From assembly GCA_040905865.1 (NCBI GenBank), contig JBBDQU010000010.1, forward strand, positions 1 through 56,360: DNA of 56,360 bases, given 5' to 3'. Made by a program: the position numbers and the translations under genes. Of the stretch, positions 8,922 through 20,673 are shown in pieces (the first letter of the stretch is position 1; each line of letters opens with the position of its first letter). This stretch comes from Alphaproteobacteria bacterium. GTDB lineage: Bacteria; Pseudomonadota; Alphaproteobacteria; UBA8366; GCA-2717185. The notes beneath the pieces were generated by a model. It was not told where the DNA came from and made no database searches. It saw only the letters and a list, made by a program, of their open reading frames with translations.

Positions 8922-9872
8922 TTAAGCAGGGGCCGCACCCAGGAATATCGGCATGCTCCATGCCTCCCTATAACCGGTGCCGCGGTTTCTGCGCACTTCA
9001 ATTGTTTCTGGGATCCGGGCCGCTAATTTTTCCGGTCTCGCCGATATGGTGCGGATCGGACCGGTTGGTTCAATTGTCGCAGGCGCCGTGGGGTCCGATT
9101 TGCCGGTTTCCGGCACGTTATCGGGTACCCCTGCTGGAAATATGTTTGCCCGGCATGCGAGGTGTTCAGTTGTTGACCAATCGATTTTCCACGGTGGAAT
9201 TATGGTCCCTTCCGCCATTTTACGGTACATCTCATATCCGCTGCCGCGTGAATAATGGATGCGGCTATTCCGGCAAAATTCGTTGGGCGGTATAGGAATA
9301 CCATTTAGTATGCCGTCGACGACAAGAAACGCTTTTTGGGCATTGGCCGAATCAGGTCGTTTCTCGACTTTTCTCAGAACCTGCACGCGATCGCTGGATT
9401 CCTTCAGGAAATACCGGTAAGTCAAGGATATGAGTTCGGATGACGTCGTTCCGATCTCGCGGAGATTTATCCCGAAAGTCTTTATGGAAACTTCAGTCAG
9501 TTTCCAGAGGGTATCCCAAAAACTGGTCCGGAAATAACTTCCCTGCTGAACGTAGGATCGAAGCTTCTGCATATAATTGCGCGCAACGCTGATCCTGCCG
9601 GCTTCATCGCATTCGCGTGCCCATCCCAGCGTCAGGTCCAGGCCCGGAAAAACCCCGGATAGTTCCCGGGAAAGTTCCGAAAGGAAAGCGCCAAAAGTAA
9701 TGCTGTGATGGGCAAAATAGAAGTTGTAATAATATCGCAACTCACTTTCGAGTGGCATTCCCCGGGTGGCAGGTTTTCCGTCAACCGTCATGCGAAACGA
9801 ATCGTTGATTTTTCGAGTTATTCCCGCGCACACTGCGGCGGGCATCCTGAAAGTTGTCTCGGGAAAAAGCAC
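8922..9872 (-). CDS. Hypothetical protein, orphan AT-rich gene
   Basis: A 316-residue protein with no domain I recognise. It is predicted soluble and largely helical in its first 200 residues (ESELRYYYNFYFAHH, then ELSGVFPGLDLTLGWARECD), with a proline/threonine-rich C-terminal 80 residues. No signal peptide is visible. A GTG start at 9872 is supported by a strong upstream AAGGGGGG ribosome site; an internal ATG at 9845 is the alternative. Its base composition is clearly lower in GC than its neighbours. A dispersed repeat lies at its 3' side and dyad elements lie upstream, which suggests recent acquisition. Confidence 0.6.
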   Translation of the reverse strand: MLFPETTFRMPAAVCAGITRKINDSFRMTVDGKPATRGMPLESELRYYYNFYFAHHSITFGAFLSELSRELSGVFPGLDLTLGWARECDEAGRISVARNYMQKLRSYVQQGSYFRTSFWDTLWKLTEVSIKTFGINLREIGTTSSELISLTYRYFLKESSDRVQVLRKVEKRPDSANAQKAFLVVDGILNGIPIPPNEFCRNSRIHYSRGSGYEMYRKMAEGTIIPPWKIDWSTTEHLACRANIFPAGVPDNVPETGKSDPTAPATIEPTGPIRTISARPEKLAARIPETIEVRRNRGTGYREAWSMPIFLGAAPA

Positions 9873-10217
9873 CTTGTTACCCCCCCTTACTAGCAGTTTT
9901 CCACCTGATAACGTTATACGTGGAATTGAATCCCGCCCTTGTAGACTATCTTGTTGATAGCCATCTGTTATCCATACGGCCTGTTATCCGTATGAGAGAC
10001 CCTTCAATCTTTCATAATCCTTCACAGATCAAAAGAAAGTGACAATAAAACGTCAAAAAAGTGTCAATAGGCCGGGGTCCCAAGCTCGCGTGACTGGCCT
10101 TCGATATTTTTAGCCGCGGCAACGCGACATTGTCTGGCGGGAGCGCCACGACTTGCACAAACCCGTGCGATCGCGAATGATTGGCCCGAGGTTAAACGCT
10201 TTGTCGGGAGGCTGGGT
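9873..10217. promoter_or_regulatory. AT-rich intergenic region with dyads between divergent genes
   Basis: A 345-base divergent spacer. It contains an inverted repeat CATACGG (9973-9979) / CCGTATG (9988-9994). This overlaps a tandem near-repeat of CTGTTATCC (two copies 16 bases apart). Further on are two related GTGACAATA/GTGTCAATA strings around 10038-10070. These are plausible operators for the divergent pair (orphan gene and dioxygenase). No coding sequence is supported here. Confidence 0.4.
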
Positions 10218-11108
10218 ATGCCATATGTGACGAATACAGGATTGACGGTGCGGCCGCTGTCGAACGCGCTGGGCGCGGAGATTAGCGGAATCGACATTAC
10301 CGGGGCGGTTTCCGACGCGCAGATCGATGCGATCCGGTCGATCTGGAACCAGTACCACATCATCCTGTTTCGCGGCGTCGACTGGACGCCGGCGCAGCAG
10401 GTTGCGTTTTCCAGCCGTTTCGGCAGCCTGGATCCGCATGACGCGACGCCGTTTTCGCGGCACAGCGAACAGCATGAAGTCATGGTCATTACCAACAGGG
10501 AACGGGACGGCAAGCCATCCGATACCCGCAATACCGGCCGGAACTGGCATTCGGACTATGCCTATACGGGGCGGCCGGCCGCGGCGTCGATGCTGTATTG
10601 CCTGGAAATGCCCGAAGTAGGCGGCAACACCATGTTCTGCAATATGGCGCGCGCCTATGACGAGTTGTCGGACAAGATGAAGCAGGTCGTCGAGGGGTTG
10701 CACTCGGTCTATGATTTCAGTCTGGTCGCGGGGCTTGCCGAACGCACGCCGGAATATGTCAAGGAACAGTTGCGCCTCAACCCGCCGATCGCGCATCCGG
10801 CGGTTCGGGTTCATCCGGACAGCGGCGTGAAGGCGCTGTATGTCAGCGAGCGGGTATCGCATTTCGATGGCATGACGCGGGCGGAAAGCCTGCCGCTGAT
10901 TAAATATTTCTGCGATCATGCGACCCGGCCGGAAAACGTCTACCGTCATTCCTGGCTGCCGGGCGATTTCATCGGCTGGGACAACCGGACCACGATGCAT
11001 GTCGCGCTGGCGGATTTCGATCCGAAGCAACCGCGCCACATGACGCGGACGACCGTCCAGGGCGAAACATCCGGCTATCTGGTACCGGGAATCCTCGGCG
11101 CCGCCTAG
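10218..11108 (+). CDS. TauD/TfdA family Fe(II)/2-oxoglutarate dioxygenase
   Basis: A 296-residue non-heme iron dioxygenase. The metal triad is visible: H111-x-D113 in NWHSDYAY and distal H261 in RTTMHVALADFD. R277 in RHMTRT is placed to hold 2-oxoglutarate. Family members hydroxylate taurine, alkylsulfates, chlorophenoxyacetates and other substrates; the substrate here is unknown. The start follows a GGGAGG ribosome site. The gene stands alone, followed by a partial dispersed repeat and the aldo/keto reductase gene. Confidence 0.92.
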   Translation: MPYVTNTGLTVRPLSNALGAEISGIDITGAVSDAQIDAIRSIWNQYHIILFRGVDWTPAQQVAFSSRFGSLDPHDATPFSRHSEQHEVMVITNRERDGKPSDTRNTGRNWHSDYAYTGRPAAASMLYCLEMPEVGGNTMFCNMARAYDELSDKMKQVVEGLHSVYDFSLVAGLAERTPEYVKEQLRLNPPIAHPAVRVHPDSGVKALYVSERVSHFDGMTRAESLPLIKYFCDHATRPENVYRHSWLPGDFIGWDNRTTMHVALADFDPKQPRHMTRTTVQGETSGYLVPGILGAA

Positions 11109-11142
11109 ACCGGATCATGGCTTGCTGAAATCGCCTGTGGCG
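11109..11142. repeat. Dispersed intergenic repeat, partial copy B
   Basis: GACCGGATCATGG, then TTGCTGAAATCGCC, a TGT loop and GGCG. It matches the first half of copies C and E. The TTGAAGATGC half is absent. Confidence 0.45.
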
Positions 11143-11214
11143 CCTGCCGCCAAGTCAAGCCCGTGAACGGCTAAGAAAGAACGCCGGAAATCACCCGGCA
11201 GGGAAGGAAAGAAT

Positions 11215-12165
11215 ATGGAATATCGCAAACTGGGGAATTCGTCGCTAACCGTGTCGCCGATCTGTTTCGGCGGCAATGTATTCGGCTGGACGGCGGATGA
11301 GGCGACCTCGTTCAAACTGCTGGACGCCTGCGTCGATGCCGGTCTGAACTTCATCGACACGGCGGATGTGTATTCGCGCTGGGTCGACGGCAACAGCGGC
11401 GGTGAATCCGAAACCATTATCGGCAAATGGCTGGCAAGCCGTGGCGGGCGCGACAGGATCGTCCTCGCCACCAAGCTCGGCATGGATATGGGCGACGGCA
11501 AGGTCGGCCTGTCGGCCAAATACATTGCGCAGGCGGTGGACGCCTCCCTGCGCCGGCTGAAAACCGATTACATCGACCTCTACCAGTCACACAAGGACGA
11601 CCCGGACACGCCGGTCGAGGAGACGCTGGGCGCCTATGCGAAACTGGTCGAGCAGGGCAAGGTGCGCGAAATCGGCGCGTCCAATTTCAGCCCGGCCCGG
11701 CTCAAGGCGTCGCTGGATGCCAGCACGCGCGACGGGCTGCCGCGCTATCAGAGCCTGCAGCCGCTCTACAGCCTGGTCGAACGCGACACGTTCGAAGGGG
11801 AACTTGAAGCGCTGTGCCTGAAGGAAAATGTCGGCGTCATCGGCTTCTATTCGCTGGCCAGCGGGTTCCTCACCGGCAAGTACCGCTCGACCGAGGATAT
11901 GAAGGGCCGGGTCCGGGCGCCCCGGGTTGAAAAATACATCAACGAGAAGGGTTTCCGCGTCCTTGAGGCGCTGGATGCGGTGGCCGCCAAACACAAGGCC
12001 AAACCGGGACAGGTTGCGCTGGCCTGGCTGATCGCGCGGCCGAGCGTTACCGCGCCAATCGCCAGCGCCACCAATATGGACCAGTTTGCGGAGTTGGTGG
12101 GCGCCGCGACCGTGACGCTGGACAAGGCCGACATCGACCAGATCGACGCGGCAAGCAAGCCGTAA
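11215..12165 (+). CDS. Aldo/keto reductase
   Basis: A 316-residue (beta/alpha)8 NADPH-dependent oxidoreductase. The catalytic tetrad is intact: D48 and Y53 (FIDTADVYSRW), K87 (VLATKLGM) and H126 (LYQSHKDDP). The C-terminal cofactor motif includes PSVTAPIASATN. The sequence is of the YajO/general-stress type acting on small aldehydes or sugars; the substrate is unknown. A GGAAGGAAAG ribosome site precedes the ATG. It is convergent with the cysteine-desulfhydrase-like gene, with only 8 bases between stop codons. Confidence 0.93.
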   Translation: MEYRKLGNSSLTVSPICFGGNVFGWTADEATSFKLLDACVDAGLNFIDTADVYSRWVDGNSGGESETIIGKWLASRGGRDRIVLATKLGMDMGDGKVGLSAKYIAQAVDASLRRLKTDYIDLYQSHKDDPDTPVEETLGAYAKLVEQGKVREIGASNFSPARLKASLDASTRDGLPRYQSLQPLYSLVERDTFEGELEALCLKENVGVIGFYSLASGFLTGKYRSTEDMKGRVRAPRVEKYINEKGFRVLEALDAVAAKHKAKPGQVALAWLIARPSVTAPIASATNMDQFAELVGAATVTLDKADIDQIDAASKP

Positions 12166-12173
12166 GACCGTCC

Positions 12174-13277
12174 TTATACGCTCCGGGCAAGGGCGATACT
12201 GTCGAGCCGTTCCCTGAACGGCTCGGGATCCAGCCCCTGCGCCGCCACCCAGTCCGGGTTGAAATAGCTGTCGAGGTAGCGTTCGCCTGAATCGCAGATC
12301 AGCGTGACGACGCTGCCCTGTCGGCCGCGCTCCTGCATCTCGTTCAATACCGCAAGCGCGCCGAAAACATTGGTGCCGGTCGATCCGCCGCATTTCCGGC
12401 CGAGTATCCGTTCCAGCCAGTACAGGGTTGCAATGCTCGCCGCGTCCGGCACCCGCATCATCCGGTCGATCACGGCGGGCTGAAAGGACGGTTCGACCCG
12501 GGGGCGGCCGATGCCTTCAATGCGCGAACCGCTGCCGCTGCGCAACCCGGCATCGCGCGTCCTGTAGAAATCGTAGAAGACGGAGTTTTCCGGATCGACG
12601 ACGCAGAGCTTGGTTTTCTTCACCAGCGCCGGGTTATAACGGATATAGCGGCCGATGGTGGCCGACGTGCCGCCCGTGCCGGCGCTCATGACGACCCAGT
12701 CCGGCACCGGATGGGATTCCTGCGCCATCTGCGCGAACAGGCTTTCCGCGATATTGTTGTTGCCGCGCCAGTCGGTGGCGCGCTCCGCATGGGTGAACTG
12801 GTCCATGTAATGGCCGTTGATCCGCGCCGCCAGCGCCTCCGCTTCGTCGTAGATCGCCCGCGGTTCGACCCTGCGGCATTCGCCGCCATAGAATTCGATC
12901 TGGTCGATCTTCCGCCGGGCCGTGCTTTTGGGCAGCACGGCGATGAAGGGCAGGCCGAGAAGCTGCGCAAAATAGGCTTCGGAAATCGCCGTGCTGCCGG
13001 AGGAACATTCGACGACAGGCGTATCGGGACCGATATGGCCGTTGCACAGCCCGTACAGGAACAGGGAGCGGGCCAGCCGGTGTTTCAGGCTGCCGGTGGG
13101 GTGGGTGGATTCATCCTTGAGATACAGGGTCAAATCCGGCAGGCCCGGCAGGTCAAGCCGGATCAGGTGCGTATCGGCGGACCGGTTGAAATCGGCGGCG
13201 ATCCGGCTGACGGCCTCGGCGGCCCAGTCGCGGTTCCGCGCGGTCAGGTTAGCGCCGACAATATCGTCGGCGATCAT
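12174..13277 (-). CDS. PLP-dependent cysteine synthase/cysteine desulfhydrase family protein
   Basis: A 367-residue fold-type II PLP enzyme. K65 in [11 protein letters not shown] is the Schiff-base lysine, [13 protein letters not shown] is the substrate-side loop, and [17 protein letters not shown] is the phosphate-binding glycine loop. The longer C-terminal part ([28 protein letters not shown]) resembles Cds1-type L-cysteine desulfhydrases more than CysK. Its start overlaps the end of the COG0523 gene (ATGA overlap), and with Zur upstream it is probably a zinc-responsive gene. Whether it makes or breaks cysteine is not decided by sequence. Confidence 0.85.
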   Translation of the reverse strand: MIADDIVGANLTARNRDWAAEAVSRIAADFNRSADTHLIRLDLPGLPDLTLYLKDESTHPTGSLKHRLARSLFLYGLCNGHIGPDTPVVECSSGSTAISEAYFAQLLGLPFIAVLPKSTARRKIDQIEFYGGECRRVEPRAIYDEAEALAARINGHYMDQFTHAERATDWRGNNNIAESLFAQMAQESHPVPDWVVMSAGTGGTSATIGRYIRYNPALVKKTKLCVVDPENSVFYDFYRTRDAGLRSGSGSRIEGIGRPRVEPSFQPAVIDRMMRVPDAASIATLYWLERILGRKCGGSTGTNVFGALAVLNEMQERGRQGSVVTLICDSGERYLDSYFNPDWVAAQGLDPEPFRERLDSIALARSV

Positions 13278-14350
13278 CCGGCGGCCTTGTCTGCGACGAA
13301 GGCGCGGAACATCTGTTCGACCGGCTCGCGGTTCAGGTCGCGGGTAATCATCACCACCCGGCTGCGGCGGTCGTCGTCCGGCCAGGCGTCCAGGGTCGCC
13401 GGCGGGTGGAAGATATGCTGTACCCCGTGCACGACGACTGGCTTGTCGGATTCGATCACATTCAGGATACCCTTCACGCGCAGCAGCGACTCGCCATGGG
13501 TCGAAATCAGGGCGTCCATCCAGCCGGTGAAGGAATCCCAGGAGATCGGTTCATCCGCCGTCAGGCAATAGGCGCGGATGTGATCGTCATGCCGGTTGAC
13601 GTCGTGATGATGGTGGTGATCGTGGTCGTGTCCGTCATGCTGCCCGGCCAGGGCAAAGGCCTCCTCGTTCAGCCACCGCGCCACATTCGGGCTTTTGGTT
13701 GCCGGGTCGTACAGCCCGGCGCCGAACAGCATGGCGGGGTCGACCGCGCCATGGGCGATCTCGTGGACCGCCGCCGCGGGATTGATGGACGCCAGCCGCG
13801 CTTTCAGCGCCGCGATTCCTTCCGGCGCCGCCATGTCGGTTTTGGTGATCAGCAGCCGGTCCGCGACGGCGGCCTGTTTCACCGTTTCGAACTGCTTGTC
13901 GAACTGGTCCAGCCCGTGCATGCCATCGACCGTGGTGATGACGCCGTCCAGTCGGTAGCGCGCGGCCAGCAGCGGATCGGTCATCAGCGTGTGCAGGATC
14001 GGCGCCGGATCGGCCAGGCCGGTGGTTTCGATGACCAGCCGCCTGAACGCCGGCACCTCGCCCTTGACCCGGCGGCGAAACAGGTTGCGCAGGGTATCGA
14101 TCAGGTCACCCCGGATCGTGCAGCACAGGCAGCCGCTGGACAGCACCGTGATATCGTCGCTGGACGATTCGACCAGCATGTGATCGAGCCCGACCTCGCC
14201 GAATTCATTGATGACGACTGCCGTGTCGGCCATGCCCGGGTCGCGCAGCAGATGGGCCAGGACAGTCGTCTTGCCGCTGCCGAGAAACCCGGTCAATACG
14301 GATACCGGCAGGCGTTCGCCCGCCGTTTCGTGAATCTGTGTGTCGTTCAT
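13274..14350 (-). CDS. COG0523/CobW-family GTPase, probable zinc metallochaperone
   Basis: A 358-residue G3E GTPase. The P-loop GFLGSGKTT is at 21-29, the family metal site GCLCC has cysteines at 74, 76 and 77, the NKxD-like motif is TKTD near 170-173, and a histidine/aspartate-rich stretch (about 238-258) can bind several metal ions. A C-terminal CobW domain follows. The position directly after a Zur-type regulator points to zinc allocation (ZigA/ZnuJ-like) rather than cobalamin synthesis. It ends 4 bases into the next gene, so the two are co-translated. Confidence 0.92.
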   Translation of the reverse strand: MNDTQIHETAGERLPVSVLTGFLGSGKTTVLAHLLRDPGMADTAVVINEFGEVGLDHMLVESSSDDITVLSSGCLCCTIRGDLIDTLRNLFRRRVKGEVPAFRRLVIETTGLADPAPILHTLMTDPLLAARYRLDGVITTVDGMHGLDQFDKQFETVKQAAVADRLLITKTDMAAPEGIAALKARLASINPAAAVHEIAHGAVDPAMLFGAGLYDPATKSPNVARWLNEEAFALAGQHDGHDHDHHHHHDVNRHDDHIRAYCLTADEPISWDSFTGWMDALISTHGESLLRVKGILNVIESDKPVVVHGVQHIFHPPATLDAWPDDDRRSRVVMITRDLNREPVEQMFRAFVADKAAG

Positions 14351-14354
14351 GGAT

Positions 14355-14846
14355 TCACCCTTTGGCGGCGCCGCGGCAGTCGGGGCACAGCCCGGTGACT
14401 TCGATCATCTGGCGCTGCGCCTGAAAGCCCATCTGTTCCGCACCCCGGCGCACCGCATCGTTGATTCCACTGTCGTTCATCTCGACGGCGGCGCTGCATC
14501 GCGCGCAGATCAGGAACTGTCCGCTATGGCTTTCGGTCGGATGGATGCAGCCGACAAAGGCGTTCATGGATTCAATGCGGTGGATCAGGCCGATTTCGAT
14601 CAGGAATTCGAGCGCCCGGTATACGGTCGGCGGGGCGGCGCGGGGATATTCGGGTTTCAGGGCATCGAGGATCGCGTAGGCGCCGATCGGTTCATGGGTT
14701 TCCCAGATCAGCGACAATACGCGCTGGCGGATTTTCGTAAACCGGATGCCCCGTTCGGCGCATAGCTTCGCCGCCGTATCGATGGCGGTATCGATACAGT
14801 GCTGATGGTCGTGCGGACCCGCTTTGAAGGCGCGCGGCAAGGGCAT
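14355..14846 (-). CDS. zur: Fur-family transcriptional regulator, probable Zur
   Basis: About 163 residues with the Fur winged helix (GIRFTKIRQRVLSLIWE, then the recognition region PRAAPPTVYRALEFLIEIGLIHRIES) and the dimerisation/metal domain. Two CxxC pairs (CARC and CPDC near the C terminus) form the structural zinc site, and HPTESHSGQF supplies sensor histidines. Co-transcription with a COG0523 chaperone favours Zur over Fur. The start is uncertain: ATG at 14846 is chosen, with alternatives at 14861 and 14882. Confidence 0.88.
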   Translation of the reverse strand: MPLPRAFKAGPHDHQHCIDTAIDTAAKLCAERGIRFTKIRQRVLSLIWETHEPIGAYAILDALKPEYPRAAPPTVYRALEFLIEIGLIHRIESMNAFVGCIHPTESHSGQFLICARCSAAVEMNDSGINDAVRRGAEQMGFQAQRQMIEVTGLCPDCRGAAKG

Positions 14847-14953
14847 GCCGCAGTATAGCATCAGCCTGCATCCGCGCCACAAGCATGCCCTGTTTGCCAG
14901 CCGGGCGGAATCGCTTTAAATCCCTGCCAGGCATGGCAGATGAGGATCAGGGG

Positions 14954-15412
14954 ATGGATGGCGGCGGAATCAGCGAATCGCTGGAAGGATACCATATCGA
15001 GGAACTGTCGGTCGGCATGACCGCGGTTTTCGCCAAGACGATCACCGAGGCCGATATCGTCCTGTTCGCGGGCACGTCCGGCGACATGAACCCGATCCAC
15101 GTCAATGACGAATATGCGCAGGAAACCCGCTTCAGGGGGCGGATTGCGCACGGTTTCCTGACCGGCAGCCTGATTTCGACATGCCTTGGCATGAAGCTGC
15201 CGGGGCCGGGCTGCATTTACGTCAAGCAGGACATGAATTTCCGGGCTCCGGTGCGGCCGGGCGATACGGTCCAGGCACGGGCAACCGTGGTGGACATCAA
15301 TCGCGAAAGCCGCCGGATTACACTGGAAACGGTGGCGACGGTCGGCGCGACGGTCGTGATCGACGGCCATGCGGTCATGATCGTGCCCGGCCGCCGCGCT
15401 GCGTCCGCGTGA
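14954..15412 (+). CDS. MaoC family dehydratase ((R)-specific enoyl-CoA hydratase-like)
   Basis: A 152-residue hotdog-fold protein. The hydratase motif is clear: FAGTSGDMNPIHVNDEYA (catalytic Asp/His) followed by RGRIAHGFLTGSL. Such PhaJ-type enzymes hydrate trans-2-enoyl-CoA to (R)-3-hydroxyacyl-CoA. The ATG at 14954 is preferred because GAGGA lies 7 bases upstream; an in-frame ATG at 14933 is possible. It is divergent from zur, with ribF following by 53 bases. Confidence 0.88.
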   Translation: MDGGGISESLEGYHIEELSVGMTAVFAKTITEADIVLFAGTSGDMNPIHVNDEYAQETRFRGRIAHGFLTGSLISTCLGMKLPGPGCIYVKQDMNFRAPVRPGDTVQARATVVDINRESRRITLETVATVGATVVIDGHAVMIVPGRRAASA

Positions 15413-15465
15413 CCCTTTTGTTCCAGGGGCAATTCGGCTACACAGCGCAGCGCGAGGGAGGGGCC

Positions 15466-16422
15466 ATGCAAATTCTGCGGCATTTCAAGGACGTCCCGGC
15501 GGCGGTACAGCATTGCGTCGTCGTCCTGGGCAATTTTGACGGCGTCCACCGCGGCCATCAGGCGGTGATCGGCCAGGGCGCCGAAATCGCCGGCAGGCTG
15601 GGCGCACCGCTGGTTGTGCTGACCTTCGAACCGCATCCGCGCAGTTTTTTCCGGCCGCACGATCCGCCCTTCCGCCTGACGCCGGCGCGCAGCAAGGCGC
15701 GGCAGATCGCGGCGCTGGGCGTGGACGCCCTTGTCGTGCTGGATTTCGACGTGGCGTTTTCGCAGATTGCGGCTGAAGATTTTGTGCAGCAGGTGCTGAT
15801 CGATGGCCTGCATGCAAGGCATATCGTGGTCGGCCACGATTTCCGCTTCGGCCGCCAGCGCGGCGGCGATGCGGCGCTGCTGCGTGTCATGGGGGAACCG
15901 AACGGATTCGGCGTGACGTCCATTTCCCCGGTCGCTTCCGCCGACGGCGAAACCTATTCCTCCAGCCATATCCGCGAAAATATCGTTGCGGGCAAACCGG
16001 CCCATGCCGCGGCGATGCTGGGCCGACCTTTCGAGGTTGAGGGCACGGTGCAGCATGGCGAAAAGCGCGGCCGCACGCTGGGATTTCCGACGGCGAATAT
16101 CGATATCGGCGGCTATGTGCATCCGGCGCTGGGCGTTTACGCGGTGCGCGCGGCGATCGATCCCAATGGCGCGCCCGAATGGATCGACGGCGTCGCGTAT
16201 TTCGGCGACCGGCCTACCGTGGACGGCAAGGGGTTGCTGCTGGAGGTAAATCTGTTTGACTTCGACGGCGACCTTTACGGCCGGAACATGCGGGTTGCGC
16301 TGATCGAATACCTGCGGCCGGACCACAGGTTCGACAGTCTTGAGGCCCTGCAGAAGCAGATCGCCGAAGACAGCGCCACGGCGCGGCGGATACTTAAAGT
16401 GCGGGCCGCCGGCGCGCCTTGA
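15466..16422 (+). CDS. ribF: Bifunctional riboflavin kinase/FAD synthetase
   Basis: A 318-residue enzyme with an N-terminal FMN adenylyltransferase domain (VVLGNFDGVHRGHQ, a HxGH-like nucleotidyl-transferase motif; FEPHPRSFF; YSSSHIRENI) and a C-terminal flavokinase domain (GRTLGFPTANIDI, then GVYAV, with LLEVNLFDFDGDLYG). It converts riboflavin to FMN and FAD. The ATG at 15466 directly follows GGGAGGGG and matches the usual N terminus. The ribF-ileS-lspA order is widely conserved in proteobacteria. Confidence 0.96.
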   Translation: MQILRHFKDVPAAVQHCVVVLGNFDGVHRGHQAVIGQGAEIAGRLGAPLVVLTFEPHPRSFFRPHDPPFRLTPARSKARQIAALGVDALVVLDFDVAFSQIAAEDFVQQVLIDGLHARHIVVGHDFRFGRQRGGDAALLRVMGEPNGFGVTSISPVASADGETYSSSHIRENIVAGKPAHAAAMLGRPFEVEGTVQHGEKRGRTLGFPTANIDIGGYVHPALGVYAVRAAIDPNGAPEWIDGVAYFGDRPTVDGKGLLLEVNLFDFDGDLYGRNMRVALIEYLRPDHRFDSLEALQKQIAEDSATARRILKVRAAGAP

Positions 16423-16504
16423 CCTCGGACGGTGTCATGCATAGGATCGCGCGCCCGTCAACTGGCGGAAACCATTTGATATTTACAGGAACGGAGCCCG
16501 TGCA

Positions 16505-19348
<2,844 letters not shown>

Positions 19349-19359
19349 GCGGTTCCCGA

Positions 19360-19830
19360 ATGATCCGTCTCGGGCTCGGCCTGGCGGCGCTGGTCGCCAT
19401 TCTCGACCAGTCGTCGAAATGGCTGATCCTGACACAGGTGATGTCGCCGCCGCGCGTCGTGGAAATTACAGGGTTCTTTAATCTTGTGCTGGTCGGCAAT
19501 CGGGGCATCAGTTTCGGGTTGTTGAGCAATGATTCTCCCTGGGCGCAGCCGGTACTGGCGGTGCTGGCATTCGGTATTTCGATCGTGCTGCTCATCTGGC
19601 TGCGGCGTGCGGAAACGCGCTTCCTTGGCGCCGCCATCGGTCTGGTGCTGGGCGGCGCCATCGGCAATGCGGTCGACCGGCTGGTGCATGGCGCTGTGGT
19701 CGATTTTCTGGATTTCCACGCGATGGGTTATCACTGGCCAGCCTTCAACGTTGCCGATTCAGCGATTTGCGTGGGGGTATTTCTTATTCTTCTGGACGGG
19801 TTGTTTGCGGGTAAAAGTAAAACCAGGTAA
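19360..19830 (+). CDS. lspA: Lipoprotein signal peptidase (signal peptidase II)
   Basis: A 156-residue membrane aspartic peptidase with four hydrophobic helices. Catalytic aspartates are D106 in GNAVDRL and D133 in FNVADSAI. It cleaves prolipoprotein signal peptides after lipid attachment. It follows ileS by 11 bases. The loop NLVLVGNRGISFGLL is a slightly atypical version of the conserved N-x-G-x-(A/S)-F region. The next gene encodes a lipoprotein that would be one of its clients. Confidence 0.95.
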   Translation: MIRLGLGLAALVAILDQSSKWLILTQVMSPPRVVEITGFFNLVLVGNRGISFGLLSNDSPWAQPVLAVLAFGISIVLLIWLRRAETRFLGAAIGLVLGGAIGNAVDRLVHGAVVDFLDFHAMGYHWPAFNVADSAICVGVFLILLDGLFAGKSKTR

Positions 19831-19870
19831 TATGCCCACGGCATTTTACGGTAGAACAGGGTTCGGACCG

Positions 19871-20482
19871 ATGCGAAAAACAGTCCCCATATCCATGATG
19901 ACGATTTTGACCGCGGGGGTCCTGCTGTCCGGTTGCGGCGGCGCCCAGGGTGGCAACATCCTCGGATTCGAAAAGAACGCCCCGGATGAATTCGCGGTCG
20001 TAAAACGGGCGCCGCTTGCCCTGCCGCCGGATTACGGTCTTCGTCCGCCGCGGCCCGGCGCGCCGCGTCCGCAGGAGGAAGACGCAAGGCAAACAGCACA
20101 GAACAGCCTGATCGGCGGCACCTCGGCGCCCGAACGCCAGACCCGCCGGGACATTCGTATCGCCCGGGCGGAGCGCACCGCCGGTCGTTCGGCCGGCGAA
20201 ATCGCCTTGCTGAACCGGACAGGGGCGCTGGAAGTCGATCCCTCGATCCGGCAGGTTATCAACAGCGAAACGGCCGGCGCCGTAAACGATGTCGAGGAAA
20301 GTTTTGTCGACAAGCTGCTTTTCTGGCGTGACAGGAAAGAAGTTAAGGGAACGTCGGAATACGCCGTGATCGACCCGGCCCGCGAAAAGCAGCGGCTGCG
20401 CGAGAACGAAAGCCTCGGCAAGCCCGTCACGGCGGGGAAGACCCCGACGATCAAACGCAAGGAAGGCGGTCTGCTTTTCTAG
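19871..20482 (+). CDS. DUF3035 lipoprotein, BamF-like
   Basis: A 203-residue lipoprotein with lipobox LLSGC at C22. The mature part has the motif APDEFAVVKRAPLALPPDYGLRPP, typical of DUF3035 proteins, followed by an Arg/Glu-rich helical region. In alphaproteobacteria this family includes BamF, an accessory lipoprotein of the outer-membrane beta-barrel assembly complex. The lspA-DUF3035-M16-M16 order is a common alphaproteobacterial arrangement. The ATG at 19871 is chosen because it opens the signal peptide. Confidence 0.85.
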   Translation: MRKTVPISMMTILTAGVLLSGCGGAQGGNILGFEKNAPDEFAVVKRAPLALPPDYGLRPPRPGAPRPQEEDARQTAQNSLIGGTSAPERQTRRDIRIARAERTAGRSAGEIALLNRTGALEVDPSIRQVINSETAGAVNDVEESFVDKLLFWRDRKEVKGTSEYAVIDPAREKQRLRENESLGKPVTAGKTPTIKRKEGGLLF

Positions 20483-20519
20483 ATCGGATCGGGTTTGCTG
20501 GAATCGTCCATGGCGATCC
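20481..20519. repeat. Dispersed intergenic repeat, partial copy C
   Basis: AGATCGGATCGGGTTTGCTG followed by GAATCGTCCATGGCGATCC. This is the palindromic half of copy E, right after the BamF-like stop codon, where it may double as a transcription end. Confidence 0.45.
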
Positions 20520-20673
20520 CACGGTCAGGTGCCCACGGTCCGGGGGAAGGTACTCCAGCCCCGGCTGGCCTGCCGCCGATCAAAGCGCTGTGATCTTTCT
20601 CCATCGACCTTGAGAGAGGGACGGCGAGGACCCATCTGTCACGGTATCCAACTGGTATCGTATTGGAGGTTCC

